A stretch of 64,000 bases of DNA from Heterocephalus glaber (GCF_000247695.1 NW_004624781.1:8074581-8138580), one strand, 5' to 3'; counted from the stretch's first letter, positions 11,264 to 21,649 are shown. A program made the numbers and translations. Notes: generated from the sequence alone by a model not told the origin.

Positions 11264-12010
11264 CTTTTCAGACTTGACTTTCTTTAGCGGGCGACACTCA
11301 TTCTCCCCTTCCTCTGGCTCCGGTTTAGCTCCCAAAGGATTGAGCGCTGCCCCAGGCTCAATCGCTATACTCCCAAGTGGCTCCACAGCGCCTGTATCCA
11401 CCCCTGCACTTCCATCATACTGACCACCCCGTCCTCCCAAGGCAACTGGCTGGAGGACCCCAGGATCCTTTTCTGAACAAGTCCCCACTCCTTCGCTTCT
11501 CTCCTTCTTGCTCTTAGACGAACTGTTCTCCTTCTCCTTTTTGGAGCCGGCTACACTGCGTGATGCCTTAGCCGCCTTCTCCGAGCCCTTGGGAGCAATA
11601 GCAGCAACCAGGCCTCCTGCATTGGCACCATCTCCTGAGCGCCCCTGCACCTCTTTCTTGCTAGCTGCCCCCTCACTTGGAGTGTACAAGGAAGTCCCTG
11701 GAGTAGGTTTGCTAGTGTCTTTGCCACTCTTATTCCTTTTGGATTTTGATTTGCCTTCCTTCCCTTGAGGACCTGGCACTGGGGTCACAAACTTGATGTT
11801 GTCTGGTAGTGTGGCCACAGCATTGGGAGCCGGTATCCCCACCTCCTTTGAGCCTGACATTTCCAGTTTCTGCTGGTCCTTTTCCAGATCGGCGTCCAGG
11901 TCAATGATGAGATTCCCTACTCCAATGTCCCATTCATCCCCACTGTCGTATGTCTCAACCGGGTTTGCATCCACTCCTTTCCCTCCGGAGGCTCCACTGC
12001 TCAAGGACAT
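11264..12010 (-). CDS. ZNF609: ZNF609 N-terminal coding sequence (exon 2 part)
   Basis: This encodes the first 249 residues of zinc finger protein 609, a large nuclear regulator linked to the cohesin loader NIPBL and the Integrator complex. The sequence reads MSLSSGASGGKG, then the acidic block YDSGDEWDIGVGNLIIDLDA (21-40), a Lys/Ser-rich basic stretch near 84-98 that could serve nuclear import, a second basic Ser-rich stretch at about 156-171, and a C-terminal VKSE (245-248) matching a sumoylation consensus. The single zinc finger lies in later exons outside the window. The ATG at 12010 is chosen because it starts the conserved protein, has A at -3, and an in-frame TGA lies upstream within the exon. 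The frame stays open past 11264, but the conserved protein stops exactly at the donor (phase 0), so the extension is intron. Confidence 0.97.
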
Positions 12011-12081
12011 CTTAGAGTCAACGTCCCACCTCAAGATTCAAGGCTCTTCCTTGCCCCCAGCTTTCCTATTTTCAGCTTCAG

Positions 12082-12135
12082 CTATGTTCTCAGACCTGCC
12101 ACATTGGTCAGTACATGCCCAGTGGACAACATCAT
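12082..12135 (-). CDS. Upstream ORF in ZNF609 exon 2 5' UTR (17 codons)
   Basis: Tandem ATGATG at the very start of exon 2 opens a 17-codon frame ending in TAG, 71 nt before the ZNF609 ATG and in a different frame. In the linear mRNA it is a candidate translation-dampening uORF. In the circular RNA its first ATG overlaps the TGA stop of the circular ORF (ATGA). Translation is unproven. Confidence 0.4.
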   Translation of the reverse strand: MMLSTGHVLTNVAGLRT

Positions 12136-12571
12136 TGCTGGAAAAAGAAAATTTAAAAAGCTGTTAAAGGAAACAATACAGGCAAGGAGACAGCCTGAAA
12201 TAAACTCCCACACAAAACAGACCATTTCTGCATGGCTATCACACCACAATGGACAAGACAAACAAGTTAAAGTTCATGTCTAACCAAGTCACACTGGACC
12301 TAGGGAAGAGTTAATTCCCACTCCATCCCCAGGAGAGAGTATACATTTCCAACTTCCCAGAGAGTCTGTGGTGAGTCTTAACTAGGAGTCCTCCAGAGTT
12401 AGTTTCCCTTTCTTCAGAGACTTACTTTTATTACCCTGGCTATCTGGCTGAATCTGGCTATCCTCCCTCAATCGGTATAGGGTAGGCCCTGGGATATCAC
12501 AGATTCAAGGTCTAGTACTATTTTACTTATACCCCCATTTCCTCTTTGCTTCTGCAAATGATCGAGCAAAG

Positions 12572-12664
12572 GGTTTTTTTGTTTTGTTTTGGTACCAGGG
12601 ATCAAACTCAGCACCTTGCGCTTTTGAGGCAGGCACCGGAACCACTGAGCTAAATCCCCGGCCT
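12572..12664 (-). repeat. ID-like SINE
   Basis: Reverse complement: T-rich tail, GGTACCAGGGATCAAACTC, CACTGAGCTAAATCCCCGGC. It begins 435 bases upstream of ZNF609 exon 2 and is oriented opposite to the ID-like SINE at 9174-9264. Confidence 0.94.
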
Positions 12665-12776
12665 GAGGCCAGAGAAGTTACATCAGCCTTATCAAATTCC
12701 AGTTTTCTAATCAGGTACAAAAAGCAGGGTTCAATGTGGTCTTTCCCACTCCCTACTAAAATACTTATAAAGCAAG

Positions 12777-12955
12777 CATGGTGGCACATACCTGTAGTCC
12801 TATACTCTGGGAGGCCGAGGAAGGAGGATTGCAAGTCTGAACCCAGACTGGGCAACTTAGCAAGACCCTGTCTTGAAATTAAAAAAATTAAAAATGGGCT
12901 GGGGATGTAGCTCAATGTGAAGGCCCTGGGTTCCATCCCCAGTGCCAAAACAAAA
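12777..12955 (+). repeat. B1-dID composite SINE
   Basis: B1 monomer (AGCATGGTGGCACATACC to ACCCTGTCTTGA), A-rich linker, then the shortened ID part (GGGCTGGGGATGTAGCTCAA to CATCCCCAGTGCC). It is a clear example of the composite family. Confidence 0.9.
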
Positions 12956-13813
12956 CAAACTTGCCAGGATATGGAATAACTCTGCACTTTTTTGTATTTT
13001 CTGACATAAGAATGATGGCACTGTATTGACAGAAACACCAGGGTTTCATACCACATGGAAGAGAGGAAAAAAGGGGTCAAGGGAGTATTAAATGGCAATT
13101 TATACCTCTCCACTGTCTCCTGACTCATAAGCCCTAGGGAGCGTACCATCTAGAAAACATGCAGTCAACATATACCATTCAAGTTTATTTTATGACAAAG
13201 CCAAAAAGTTCCATTCTTGCTTACTCCTCAGTGCATCATCTTTCTATGTGCATTGAGAAAATAACTTGTATAAGATAAATAAGCACACAGAGCAAACCAG
13301 TGGTGTCATACTGTAACCTGCAAGTGGCTATCTAAAGGTAAGTGCTACAGATAGAAGAGAAACAAGACAAATTGTGTTTTTAACCTTCTCCCTCAGAACA
13401 GCATCAATGATCCAGAGTGCAGGAGCAAGAAATGATGTCATCCTAGAACAGCAGAGCTGTACCAGGGGAATGTCTGCTAGCAACTATGATTTAAGAGAGA
13501 AAGAGGCATGGATATTAATCTGCCATTTAGCTTTAGACTTGAATAAAAAATATCTCCATGACCAAAGTGGAAAGCTTACTGCCAACATCATTCAATTATT
13601 GTTTATTAGCAAATGTCAAGCTTACCTAGTTCTTACTTCATACAGGCTGAACAAAAAAGGGGCGGGGGGCAAGATGTGGGAAGTATGACAAAAAGTCACC
13701 CACAAGATAAAGGAAACATAATCCCTTAAAAAACAGGGAGATGGTACCTTTGAAAACGATAAAAAATTCTGGAGAAATTTTTAGTTAAGTGGAATTTACT
13801 AATAAATATTGAA

Positions 13814-13900
13814 GGGGCCGGGGATTTAGCTCAGTGCTTTCGCCGTCTGCTATACAAGCACAAGGACCTGAGTTCGATACCCAGTACCAATAAATAAATA
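13814..13900 (+). repeat. ID-like SINE
   Basis: GGGGCCGGGGATTTAGCTCA start, GTTCGATACCCAGTACC end, followed by an AATA-type tail that grades into an AT microsatellite. Confidence 0.92.
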
Positions 13901-13953
13901 AATATATATATATATATAGGAAATACATACTATATATATATATATATATATAT
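13893..13953. repeat. (AT)n microsatellite, interrupted
   Basis: Two TA-repeat blocks separated by a short GGAAATACATAC segment. It probably grew from the tail of the preceding SINE. Confidence 0.9.
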
Positions 13954-14024
13954 TGGAATTCTCAGTAGTACACATAAAGACTTGGTCTCCATGAAAGAAT
14001 AGTAATTTATTTGACATTTTAAAA

Positions 14025-14115
14025 TTTTATTGTCTGCTATGTGCTAGGCACTGACCTAGGTACTTGCTGAGAATACAGCAGTGAAAAAAACAGTAAGTAA
14101 GGAAGTGGAACATGG
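14025..14115 (-). repeat. L2 LINE fragment
   Basis: CTGCTATGTGCTAGGCACTG and GAGAATACAGCAGTGAAAAA match the reverse complement of L2 3' sequence. Confidence 0.6.
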
Positions 14116-14625
14116 TAGTAAAAATTATTCTACTCTGAGGAGGCGAGGGCATTTCTAGGAAAGGCAATGTTAGACTCAATCTCCACTACAGAGGATTATT
14201 AGGACACACATCTTCCCAAAATCATAATTTATCACCTCTGTAATCTTTGCAATTGTAGCTAGGACTAGTGTACAATCCACATTAATCCAAGGTTTACCCA
14301 CTATATTCCATAGCTGCACTACCATTAGTATGTAATTTAACCACTAACACAATTCCATGTTGTTTTATCCTTGCAAATATGAAACTTTCCTTAAAGACTT
14401 TCCTCTATAAAATAGGATGGCAATGAAGAAAGACTTGAGGATTATATAAAGGAAAGCATAAACATATAAAAATGTTAGTGCTCACTGAGCTTTTGATGGT
14501 TATCACACTATTACTCTGGCTGACCAGATGTATGAGACAGGATAAACAAAGTATGCCAATAAGTAGGTGACAGGCTGAAATGAAAAGATATAACTTAGCT
14601 GAAAGGACAAAAGGACATATAGAAC

Positions 14626-14770
14626 AAGACAGGCATGGTGGTGCATGCCTGTAATCAGCACTGGGAAAGCTGAGGCAGTAGAATCATGAGTTTGAAGCCA
14701 GCTTAGGTATGTAGTGAGTTCAAGGCCAGTCTAAACTACATAATGAGACCCTGTCTCAAAAAACAAAAAG
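14626..14770 (+). repeat. B1 SINE
   Basis: GGCATGGTGGTGCATGCCTG, a doubled TTGAAGCCAGC / TTCAAGGCCAGTC segment, and GAGACCCTGTCTC plus A tail. Confidence 0.92.
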
Positions 14771-14787
14771 AACCAAAAATTAACAAA

Positions 14788-14860
14788 GGGGAGATAGGGG
14801 TATGGCACACTGGTAGAGGGCTTGTGTAAATGCACAAGGTCCTGGGTTAGATCACCAGCG
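14788..14860 (+). repeat. ID SINE (diverged)
   Basis: GGGGAGATAGGGGTATGGCA to GGTCCTGGGTTAGATCACCA, followed by an unusual CATGCA/CACA-rich 3' region rather than an A tail. Confidence 0.65.
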
Positions 14861-15180
14861 GGAACATGTGCGGACATAAGTGAGGGCATACATGCATGCA
14901 CACATGCACACACACACAAAGACACAAGCAATATCAATTAAAATTCATAAGAAATCAAAAAGCACAGCCCTAAAACAGTGAGAAATGGATCAGTGACACT
15001 TAAAACACTTAGATATTTCCCCAGAATTAAACACAAATGGATAATGAAGAGAAAAGAATGAAGTAAACAGCTCAAGAGTTAATGCCACTGAAGGAAAACA
15101 AAAGAAGAGATTAGAACAAATGGGAGAAGAGCAACATATGGAAGACATACTACATGAATAACATTTTGTCAAGCAGGTTG

Positions 15181-15265
15181 GTTTTTTTTTTGGTACCAGG
15201 GATCGAACTAGGGACCTTGTGTTTGCAAGGCAAGCGGCAGCACCACTGAGCCAAATTCCCAGCCC
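15181..15265 (-). repeat. ID-like SINE
   Basis: Reverse complement: poly-T, GGTACCAGGGATCGAACTAG, CACTGAGCCAAATTCCCAGC. AATAACATTTTG occurs on both sides. Confidence 0.93.
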
Positions 15266-15395
15266 CATAAATAACATTTTGAACAGAACAAAGATTTTGC
15301 ATGCAGACTGGAAAAGTTCAGTACATTTTCCACAAAATTAATTTAAAAAGCAAACTTGCACACATTTTGGCAAATTTTTTTAAATACAAAGGACA

Positions 15396-15487
15396 GGGCC
15401 GGGGATTTAGCTCAGTGGTTCTGCCGCCTGCCTCCCAAGTGCAAGGTGGTCCTGAGTTTGATCCCTGGTACCACACACACACACACA
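15396..15487 (+). repeat. ID-like SINE
   Basis: GGGCCGGGGATTTAGCTCAG to GATCCCTGGTACC, with a (CA)n tail in place of pure A. Confidence 0.93.
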
Positions 15488-15667
15488 AATTAGCTGGAAC
15501 ACTAAAATCAGTTAAAAGTACCATAAATTTAAGTAATTCTTACAAATCAAACACCATTAAATTTGGTAACCTGAAGGGAAAGCTCAACACATACACTAAA
15601 AATTATCCCTAAAAAGAATAGGAGGCAAAATCAATACTTTATAATAATGTTAAAGCTCAGAAATTTA

Positions 15668-15757
15668 GGCCGGGTATTTAGTTCAGTGGTTCTGCTGCCT
15701 GCCTCACAAGCACAAGGTCCCGAGTTTGATCCCCAGTACCAAAAAAACAAAAAAATG
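15668..15757 (+). repeat. ID-like SINE
   Basis: GGCCGGGTATTTAGTTCAGT to GATCCCCAGTACC plus A tail. Flanked by GCTCAGAAATT on both sides. Confidence 0.93.
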
Positions 15758-15813
15758 CTCAGAAATTCATCCTTAATACCAAGAAATAATAAGGTATAAA
15801 AACACCTGAGCCT

Positions 15814-15905
15814 GGACCAGGGATTTAGCTCAGTGGTTTTGCCACCTGCTGTGCAGGTGGCAAGGACCTGAGTTCGATCCCTGGTACCAAAAAAACCCCA
15901 AAAAA
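15814..15905 (+). repeat. ID-like SINE with an internal hairpin
   Basis: Typical body, flanked by AAACACCTGAGCC copies. The anticodon-side region has become CCACCTGCTGTGCAGGTGG (from 15841), a perfect 7-bp stem with a 5-base loop not seen in the sister copies. Confidence 0.93.
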
Positions 15906-15919
15906 CAAACACCTGAGCC

Positions 15920-16078
15920 AGGCATGGTGGCACATGCCTGTAATCCCAGCACTCAAGCCTGGTCTGGGCAACTTAGTGACTTAGTGAGAGAGATCCTGTC
16001 TCAAAATAAAAAAAATTTAAAGGGCTGGGGATGTAGCTCAGTGTAAAGGCCATGGGTTCCATGCCTAGTATTACAAAA
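15920..16078 (+). repeat. B1-dID composite SINE with internal deletion
   Basis: The B1 start CAGGCATGGTGGCACATGCC to CCCAGCACTCAAG jumps to GGTCTGGGCAAC, losing the GGCTGAGGCAGG region. A shortened ID part follows (GGGCTGGGGATGTAGCTCAG). Confidence 0.85.
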
Positions 16079-16100
16079 TAATCATAACAACAACAATAAC

Positions 16101-16176
16101 AGGCTGGAGATGTAGCTCATGGGTAAAGCACTTGACTAGCATATGTCTGGTCCTGGGTTCAGTGCTCTCAGTACTT
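16101..16176 (+). repeat. ID SINE (old family)
   Basis: AGGCTGGAGATGTAGCTCAT, AGCACTTGACTAGCATATG, GGTTCAGTGCTCTCAGTACT. The tail region is a long G run instead of A. Confidence 0.8.
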
Positions 16177-16195
16177 GGGGCGGGGTGGGGGGGGG
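16177..16195 (+). other. G-quadruplex-type G tract
   Basis: GGGGCGGGGTGGGGGGGGG satisfies the four-G-run rule with one-base loops. It directly follows an ID SINE. Confidence 0.7.
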
Positions 16196-17721
16196 ATTTA
16201 GGAGAATGGTCATCTTACAAAAAAGTTAACCCTCAATTTCCTGTTGTTCCAATTGCATATATCACAGCAATCTGTTTTGTTCTGGTTTTAGTTTGTTCTT
16301 TCTAGTAAGCAAGTAATACTACCATTACATTTTTTAAAAATTGCGCTTCTTCTGAAAAGAGAGCTAGAGGTAAAAAGACTATCTGGTGATCTATGTTCAT
16401 TTTCAGATTCTTTATCTTGAGATACTTGTTAAGTGTAAGGATACACTAGAAAGTACAGTATGGTAAAAGACTGGGAGGCCACTTAGTAAGAGGAAAGGTT
16501 TTAGAAAATGGTTTCATTACTCTAGAAAGGACAACACTGAAGGGAGAGGGGCTGGTTAGCTTCAAATATACGATGGCTACAATGTGGAAGAAAGTTATTC
16601 TGTGATGCTGAGGGCAGAAGGATCAGTAAGAAGTTACAGAAAGAAGTTTAACTCAAAAAAAACATTTAATGAACTGAGATTTCCAACAATAACCTACAAA
16701 TGTTTAAGAAAGCCATGTCTATCACTGAAAGCACATACGCAAAAAAAGCAAAATCACTTGTCAAATAAATAGATAAATGATTAAATTTGATTCCTCTCTG
16801 TGAGGGAGGGTTCATCTGGACATGTTTAGGGCTTTCTTAAAATCTGTAATTCCATTGAAGCACCTATCAAAAAAATTCTTTCCCTACCAGAAAACTACTT
16901 AGAATTTCTGAATGACTAGAATGAAAATGAAGAAAACATATCCTAAAGACTTATTTTTTGGGGTCCTGATGTTCTTTTAGAGAGCTCTTATTCTCCTATT
17001 TTGAAGAATAAAGAATTATAAATAATTCTTTATAGAGAGGTAGGTGTCTTTTGGTTACACTCTGGAGAGGAAGGCAAGACTCCCACACCCTCCACTGGGG
17101 GAATCCCACGAGTAAAGCCCGAGATGGTGAGGACGAAGTACAAAAATACTGTTTACAAAGGGGAAGCAGGTTTCTGTCGAGACTGTAAGTTCTTATTCCC
17201 CCCTTTCTCTGTACCCCTTTCACTCCTTTAGAAAAAGCTCCTGGAAAGCAGTTGAGTGTATAAAAGGCCTTCCTCGGGAGGGGCTCTCCAACCCCAACAT
17301 GGAATAGGAAGCTCTAAGATTAAATGAGGAAGAGGCAAGGGTGGGTAGATAGTACTTCAGATCCTAGCAGGGGCAGCCTGCCTCTGGCCAACCTGTTTCA
17401 CTAGGTCCCATGTAAACACTGACTGCCCCTAGAGGTCTCTTCTCTCCACTTCCAGTGGAGGCGCCTGGTTCCTCGCTGTTTCCTTCCTTCTTTTCTATCA
17501 TTCCGTGGAAGTGGAGGGAAGTGGGGGTTGTAGGTGGGGGCAGAGCCAACCTTTCTCTGCCAGCTCGGGGCAGGTTGTCCTCTTAGAACATTGAGGGAGG
17601 ACAGACAGAGGAGGTCCTTAAATCAAATTGACATTCACAATAATAGCTGAAGGTCAAAGGGTACAGTTTCAATACACAAGGGTCAGACCCACACCCAGGC
17701 AGAAGAGAAAAAATTTCCCCA

Positions 17722-17810
17722 GGGCCAGGGATTTAGGTCAGTGGCACCACGCCTGCCTTGCAAGCACAAGGTCCTGAGTTCAATCCCCGGTACCAGGAAA
17801 AAAAAAAAAC
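17722..17810 (+). repeat. ID-like SINE
   Basis: GGGCCAGGGATTTAGGTCAG, B box GAGTTCAATCCCCGG, A tail. Confidence 0.93.
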
Positions 17811-18903
17811 TTCCCAGGCAGTGCAGTTACACATCTGGCAAGGCACAAAGGGTAATAGGAAGCCCAGGCCCTGGATTCGAGATAAACAGCTGGTCCCACG
17901 CAGCAACACCTTCGGGACCAGATACCCCTGGAGACCACCTGACTTCCTCTGCTCCAAGACAAAAATTGCCCACTCCTCTTGGGATTACCCCTCCCCTATT
18001 CAAACTCTCCTACAAAGTTTCCTCTTCCCCAAGCCCCCAGAGTCAACTGCTTTGTTGCCTTTGACTCACCAGGTTGGAAATAAAACCTCTCTTGTTGCTT
18101 CAAAAAAAAGAATTATAAATATTATTTTTTAACCAGGTGATTTTTCACCAATCCAGATTTTTAAGCTCAGCAAGCTTCATGGTAACTGTGGTGGTTCATT
18201 TCAAAAGGTACACAGTAAAATCACCAACAATTCTTTAATCAGCCTGGCTACAGCAGCCAGACCACTTCCCATTGCTCCCTACAGCAGCTCTGGCTTTATA
18301 CAGTTAATAATCAACTCTCTGACAGGTCACTGGAAAGCTGTTTAACCCCAGGAGGTGGGATAACTAATATGCTAGCTGGGATTGAAAAGCACTGACCTTT
18401 TGCTTCCATAGCTGAGAAAGGGCAGAATCTGGATAACCAATACCTTACAGGGACCACAAGGCATTCACCATTTGCAAGAGCTTCTATGACTAGTTTCCTC
18501 TTTTCTTCTGTTGCCTGTTATTTCACTTCCCTACTTAGCTCTACCATTCACCAGACTCTGGAATCACTGTCCACTGTGACTTTTCAGTATTATCTGAGCT
18601 TTGTTCCTGCACCTTATCACCAAAAGCACCTTATCACCAAAAAACTCCTTTCTGAATGGATATGGTTAAGGGACTAAGACAACTCATGACATTCACTCTC
18701 TATTCTGTACCTCATCCTAACAACCAAAGTCCAGATTCCAGTTTCCTGTTTGGAACAGCTTTTAGACTCCCAGCCCACAGAGTGGTACAATTTAAATCAC
18801 AAATTTCAAGCTATTAATTGCTTTTGGAGGCATTAGTCATAGACCACATCACTTGTCTACCTCAGGAATAAATAAGGCCTCTCCTCAAAAAGGCTAAGAA
18901 TGG

Positions 18904-18989
18904 AGCCGGGGATTTAGCTCAGTGGCACAGCACCTGTCTGGCAAGCGCCAGGTCCTGAGTTTGACCCCTGGTACAAAAAAAAAAAAAAA
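18904..18989 (+). repeat. ID-like SINE
   Basis: AGCCGGGGATTTAGCTCAGT to TTGACCCCTGGTAC plus a pure A tail. Confidence 0.93.
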
Positions 18990-19435
18990 GCTTTCATGTG
19001 AAGTCTCTACCTCCAAAACAGCAAGCAAACCCTACTTATATCCAAACATAACAAGAAAAACTGCACTTGTCTTTCCTCCTGGTTGGAGCTCTTTATCCAT
19101 CCTGGACAGCTTCAACAAGAGTGGTTTCCTTTCATTGGTAACTACCTACAAACGATCCATATACTGTGCAATGCTATTCTACTATAAATTATTTGTCCTC
19201 TCCTCCTCTTACAGGTTTTGGATGAATCTTCTTATAACCTTTGGCCTAAGCAAGTGACAGTTATGTCAAAGTGTGCATAATCTGCTGGAAAAACTGAGGT
19301 CATACACTTAAAATATGAATGTCAGTGCTGTCTGGGTAGGTATACCCCTCCAAAGCTGCATGCCACAGGAAAAAAGTACTATACTCAGTTCTAGGAAGGT
19401 TAACATGGTAGAGTAAAAAGAAGACCAAACTTAAA

Positions 19436-19520
19436 TTTTTTTTTTCGTTACTGTTGGAAATCAAATCAAGGGCCTTATGAATGCTAGGCCACTGCTCTAC
19501 CACTGAGCCTCATCTCTGGC
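19436..19520 (-). repeat. ID SINE (old family)
   Basis: Reverse complement: poly-T, GTTGGAAATCAAATCAAGG, CTCTACCACTGAGCCTCATC. Confidence 0.82.
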
Positions 19521-19934
19521 AGAATGATGTACTTAGAAGGAGATGTGGTTTCTGGACTCAAATTTCCATTCACACCAGCCAAGCTGGTTCATTAAATATT
19601 AATTTAATGTGTCATTATAAAATGGAGGGAGAATCCATTGTATCCTAAGCATAGTATACGGATCCAAAATTGAAATATGCAAGACAACTCAAATATAAAC
19701 GATGACCCATATATTCTTATAAAGTTCTTGCATCTGAACTTAAGGAAGACTGATTCACAGTTATACCCTTTATAGGCTATCTACAATATTGAGAAAATAC
19801 TGTTATTTGGGTTTTCTTTTAAAGACTACTCCTAAATTTGGGTGTGGTCCACAACACTTTACACTGTAGTGATAGTCTCCATCTTGCTTCAAAAAAAATC
19901 TCTCAGGCTGTGTGTGTACACGTATGTACACGTA

Positions 19935-20010
19935 CAGACAGCTCGGTGGTAGAGCACTTGCCTAATGTGCATGAGGCCCTAAATTCAATCCCCAGCAGCA
20001 TAAAAAAAAA
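19935..20010 (+). repeat. ID SINE (old family)
   Basis: CAGACAGCTCGGTGGTAGAG, GCACTTGCCTAATGTGCATG, TTCAATCCCCAGCAGC plus A tail. A diverged TACACGTATGTACACGTAC repeat replaces its 5' end. Confidence 0.82.
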
Positions 20011-20047
20011 AGTCTCAGGGCCAACAGACTAATCGCAGGCTCATTTT

Positions 20048-20117
20048 TGTTTTTCTTTTTTAGTAGTAAGGATTAAACCCAGAGCCTCATGCATAATAGG
20101 TAAGCATTCTATTGCTG
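20048..20117 (-). repeat. ID SINE fragment (old family)
   Basis: Reverse complement: AGTAGTAAGGATTAAACCCA, GCCTCATGCATAATAGGTAA. It is 5'-truncated. Confidence 0.65.
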
Positions 20118-20130
20118 TCAAAGCTCATGA

Positions 20131-20221
20131 TTTTTTTTTTTTTCTTCCAGTACTTGGGATAGAACTCAGGAACTTGCACTTGCAAGGCAGGCACAGCACC
20201 ACTGAACTAAATCCCTGGCTC
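20131..20221 (-). repeat. ID-like SINE
   Basis: Reverse complement: poly-T, AGTACTTGGGATAGAACTC, CACTGAACTAAATCCCTGGC. GCTCATG flanks it on both sides. Confidence 0.9.
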
Positions 20222-21181
20222 CAGTGCTCATGGTTTTAACATCTGGACTATCTCTCTTATCAACTGTTCCAACCTACTAGACTGCTGACCCCACTGACAT
20301 GAAAGGCCTTCAAATCTAAATTGTGGAATGTTCAACAGGGGTTGATGCCCCAGGGAACTGTCAACAGACCAATGGAATACAACAAGTTGTTGAGAAGTGA
20401 GACATATTATATCATCTCTGAATTCCAGCTGCTACCCTGAAATCACTCCACACTTAGCCTCGGGTGAAGGCAGTACAACATGTAAACCATCTTCTATGAC
20501 TCTGAGCTTACCCAGCTGGAAGAACAGGCATGTCTCGCTAATCAACTGAATTTTCACCTAGGGCTCTTACAAGAAACAATCAACTTCCCTTTGGGCCTCT
20601 TCCTTAATTTACTACATTAATTACTGTAACAAAGGAACTGTGTCATTTTCTCAAGTACCACAGCTCCCAGCCCACATCTCCAGTGGAGATCAAGGAACAG
20701 AGGTAGTGCCAACTTGAGAAGATAACCAATTCAACATAGCTCATGTGACTGTGTGTCACTTCAGGACAGAAAAGTAAAACTGTAGCATCTCTGTCTCTAA
20801 GTCTCTATACGCTGTAGCTCATGAGTAGTTTTATGGTCCTTACAGGCTGACATTCTGACAAAGATTATGACCTACTGCACTTCATATAAGTAATGGATAC
20901 TTCCAACTAGGAAATGATATTCAAACAATAAACACAACCAACTCCTAGGACCCCCCCCCCATGTACAGATGCTCCTTTATTCACAATGGAGTTATGTCCC
21001 AATAAACTCATATCAAAAAAGTCCAAAACGTATTTCATATGCCTAACTTACCAAATGAACTCCATAACTTCAAAACACAGTACAGAGAGAATTGTCATTT
21101 ATCCCTGAGCTTGTGTGGCTGAGTGGGAGCCGCTGCTGCCCAGCATGATATAGTATACATATGTAAAAACTAAGCTGCACG

Positions 21182-21345
21182 TTGTGCGTGGTGGTGGTGC
21201 ATACCTGTAATCCCACCACTTGGGAGGCTGAGGCAGGAGGACTGACACAAATTTGAGGACAACCTAGATAGACTACATAATGAGTTCAAGGCCACCCTGA
21301 GCTACATGGCAAGACCCTGTCTCAAAATAAAACAAAAAACAACAA
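21182..21345 (+). repeat. B1 SINE
   Basis: GCGTGGTGGTGGTGCATACC, GGGAGGCTGAGGCAGGAGGA, a doubled middle segment, ACCCTGTCTC and an A/CAA-rich tail. Confidence 0.92.
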
Positions 21346-21510
21346 CAAAAAAACTGAGCTCCACACAAGATTCATCCACTTAGTGCTCTTTCTATATATA
21401 TAGTATACTTTATTTTTTTCTAAATGAGAAAGTATCTATGAGCATGAAAACTGCCTTACTAAGTCATGGTTCTGGCACTAAGGTAGCATTATACTTACTA
21501 ATTTTCAGGT

Positions 21511-21581
21511 TTGGGGGATTAAATACAAGGTCTTGTGCATGCTTGGCAAACACACTACCACTGAGCTACATCCTCAGCCCC
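21511..21581 (-). repeat. ID SINE (old family)
   Basis: Reverse complement: GGGGGATTAAATACAAGGTC, CATGCTTGGCAAAC, CTACCACTGAGCTACATCC. Confidence 0.82.
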
Positions 21582-21649
21582 TTTGAGAAGCATTCTATGT
21601 AAAGATGCTCGTACCATCAATCTTTACAGGTTAGGATATTTAGAAGGGT

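Larger units (their letters stand above)
11264..12137 (-). ncRNA. ZNF609: ZNF609 exon 2, single-exon circular RNA (circ-ZNF609) locus
   Basis: The exon is bounded by a pyrimidine-rich acceptor (TTTTCTTTTTCCAG before 12137) and a donor AAAAG|GTAAGA after 11264, 874 nt in all. That equals the reported length of human circ-ZNF609, a back-spliced exon 2 circle that is abundant in myoblasts. On back-splicing, the last codon AAG is followed by CAA TGA from the exon start, so the ORF is 753 nt (250 residues). This is the same as the human circular ORF, whose stop lies just after the junction. The exon also holds 127 nt of 5' UTR. Exon borders and ORF arithmetic are seen in the sequence. Circularisation in this species is inferred. 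Confidence 0.85.

Noticed and set aside
12011..12034. N-terminal extension of the ZNF609 frame (LRWDVDSK before the ATG)
   Set aside because: It would start at a TTG. The conserved protein begins at the ATG at 12010, and an in-frame TGA lies just upstream of the TTG.
12523..13149. 208-codon minus-strand open frame
   Set aside because: It runs through a B1-dID and an ID-like SINE; the translated pieces recur wherever these SINEs occur.
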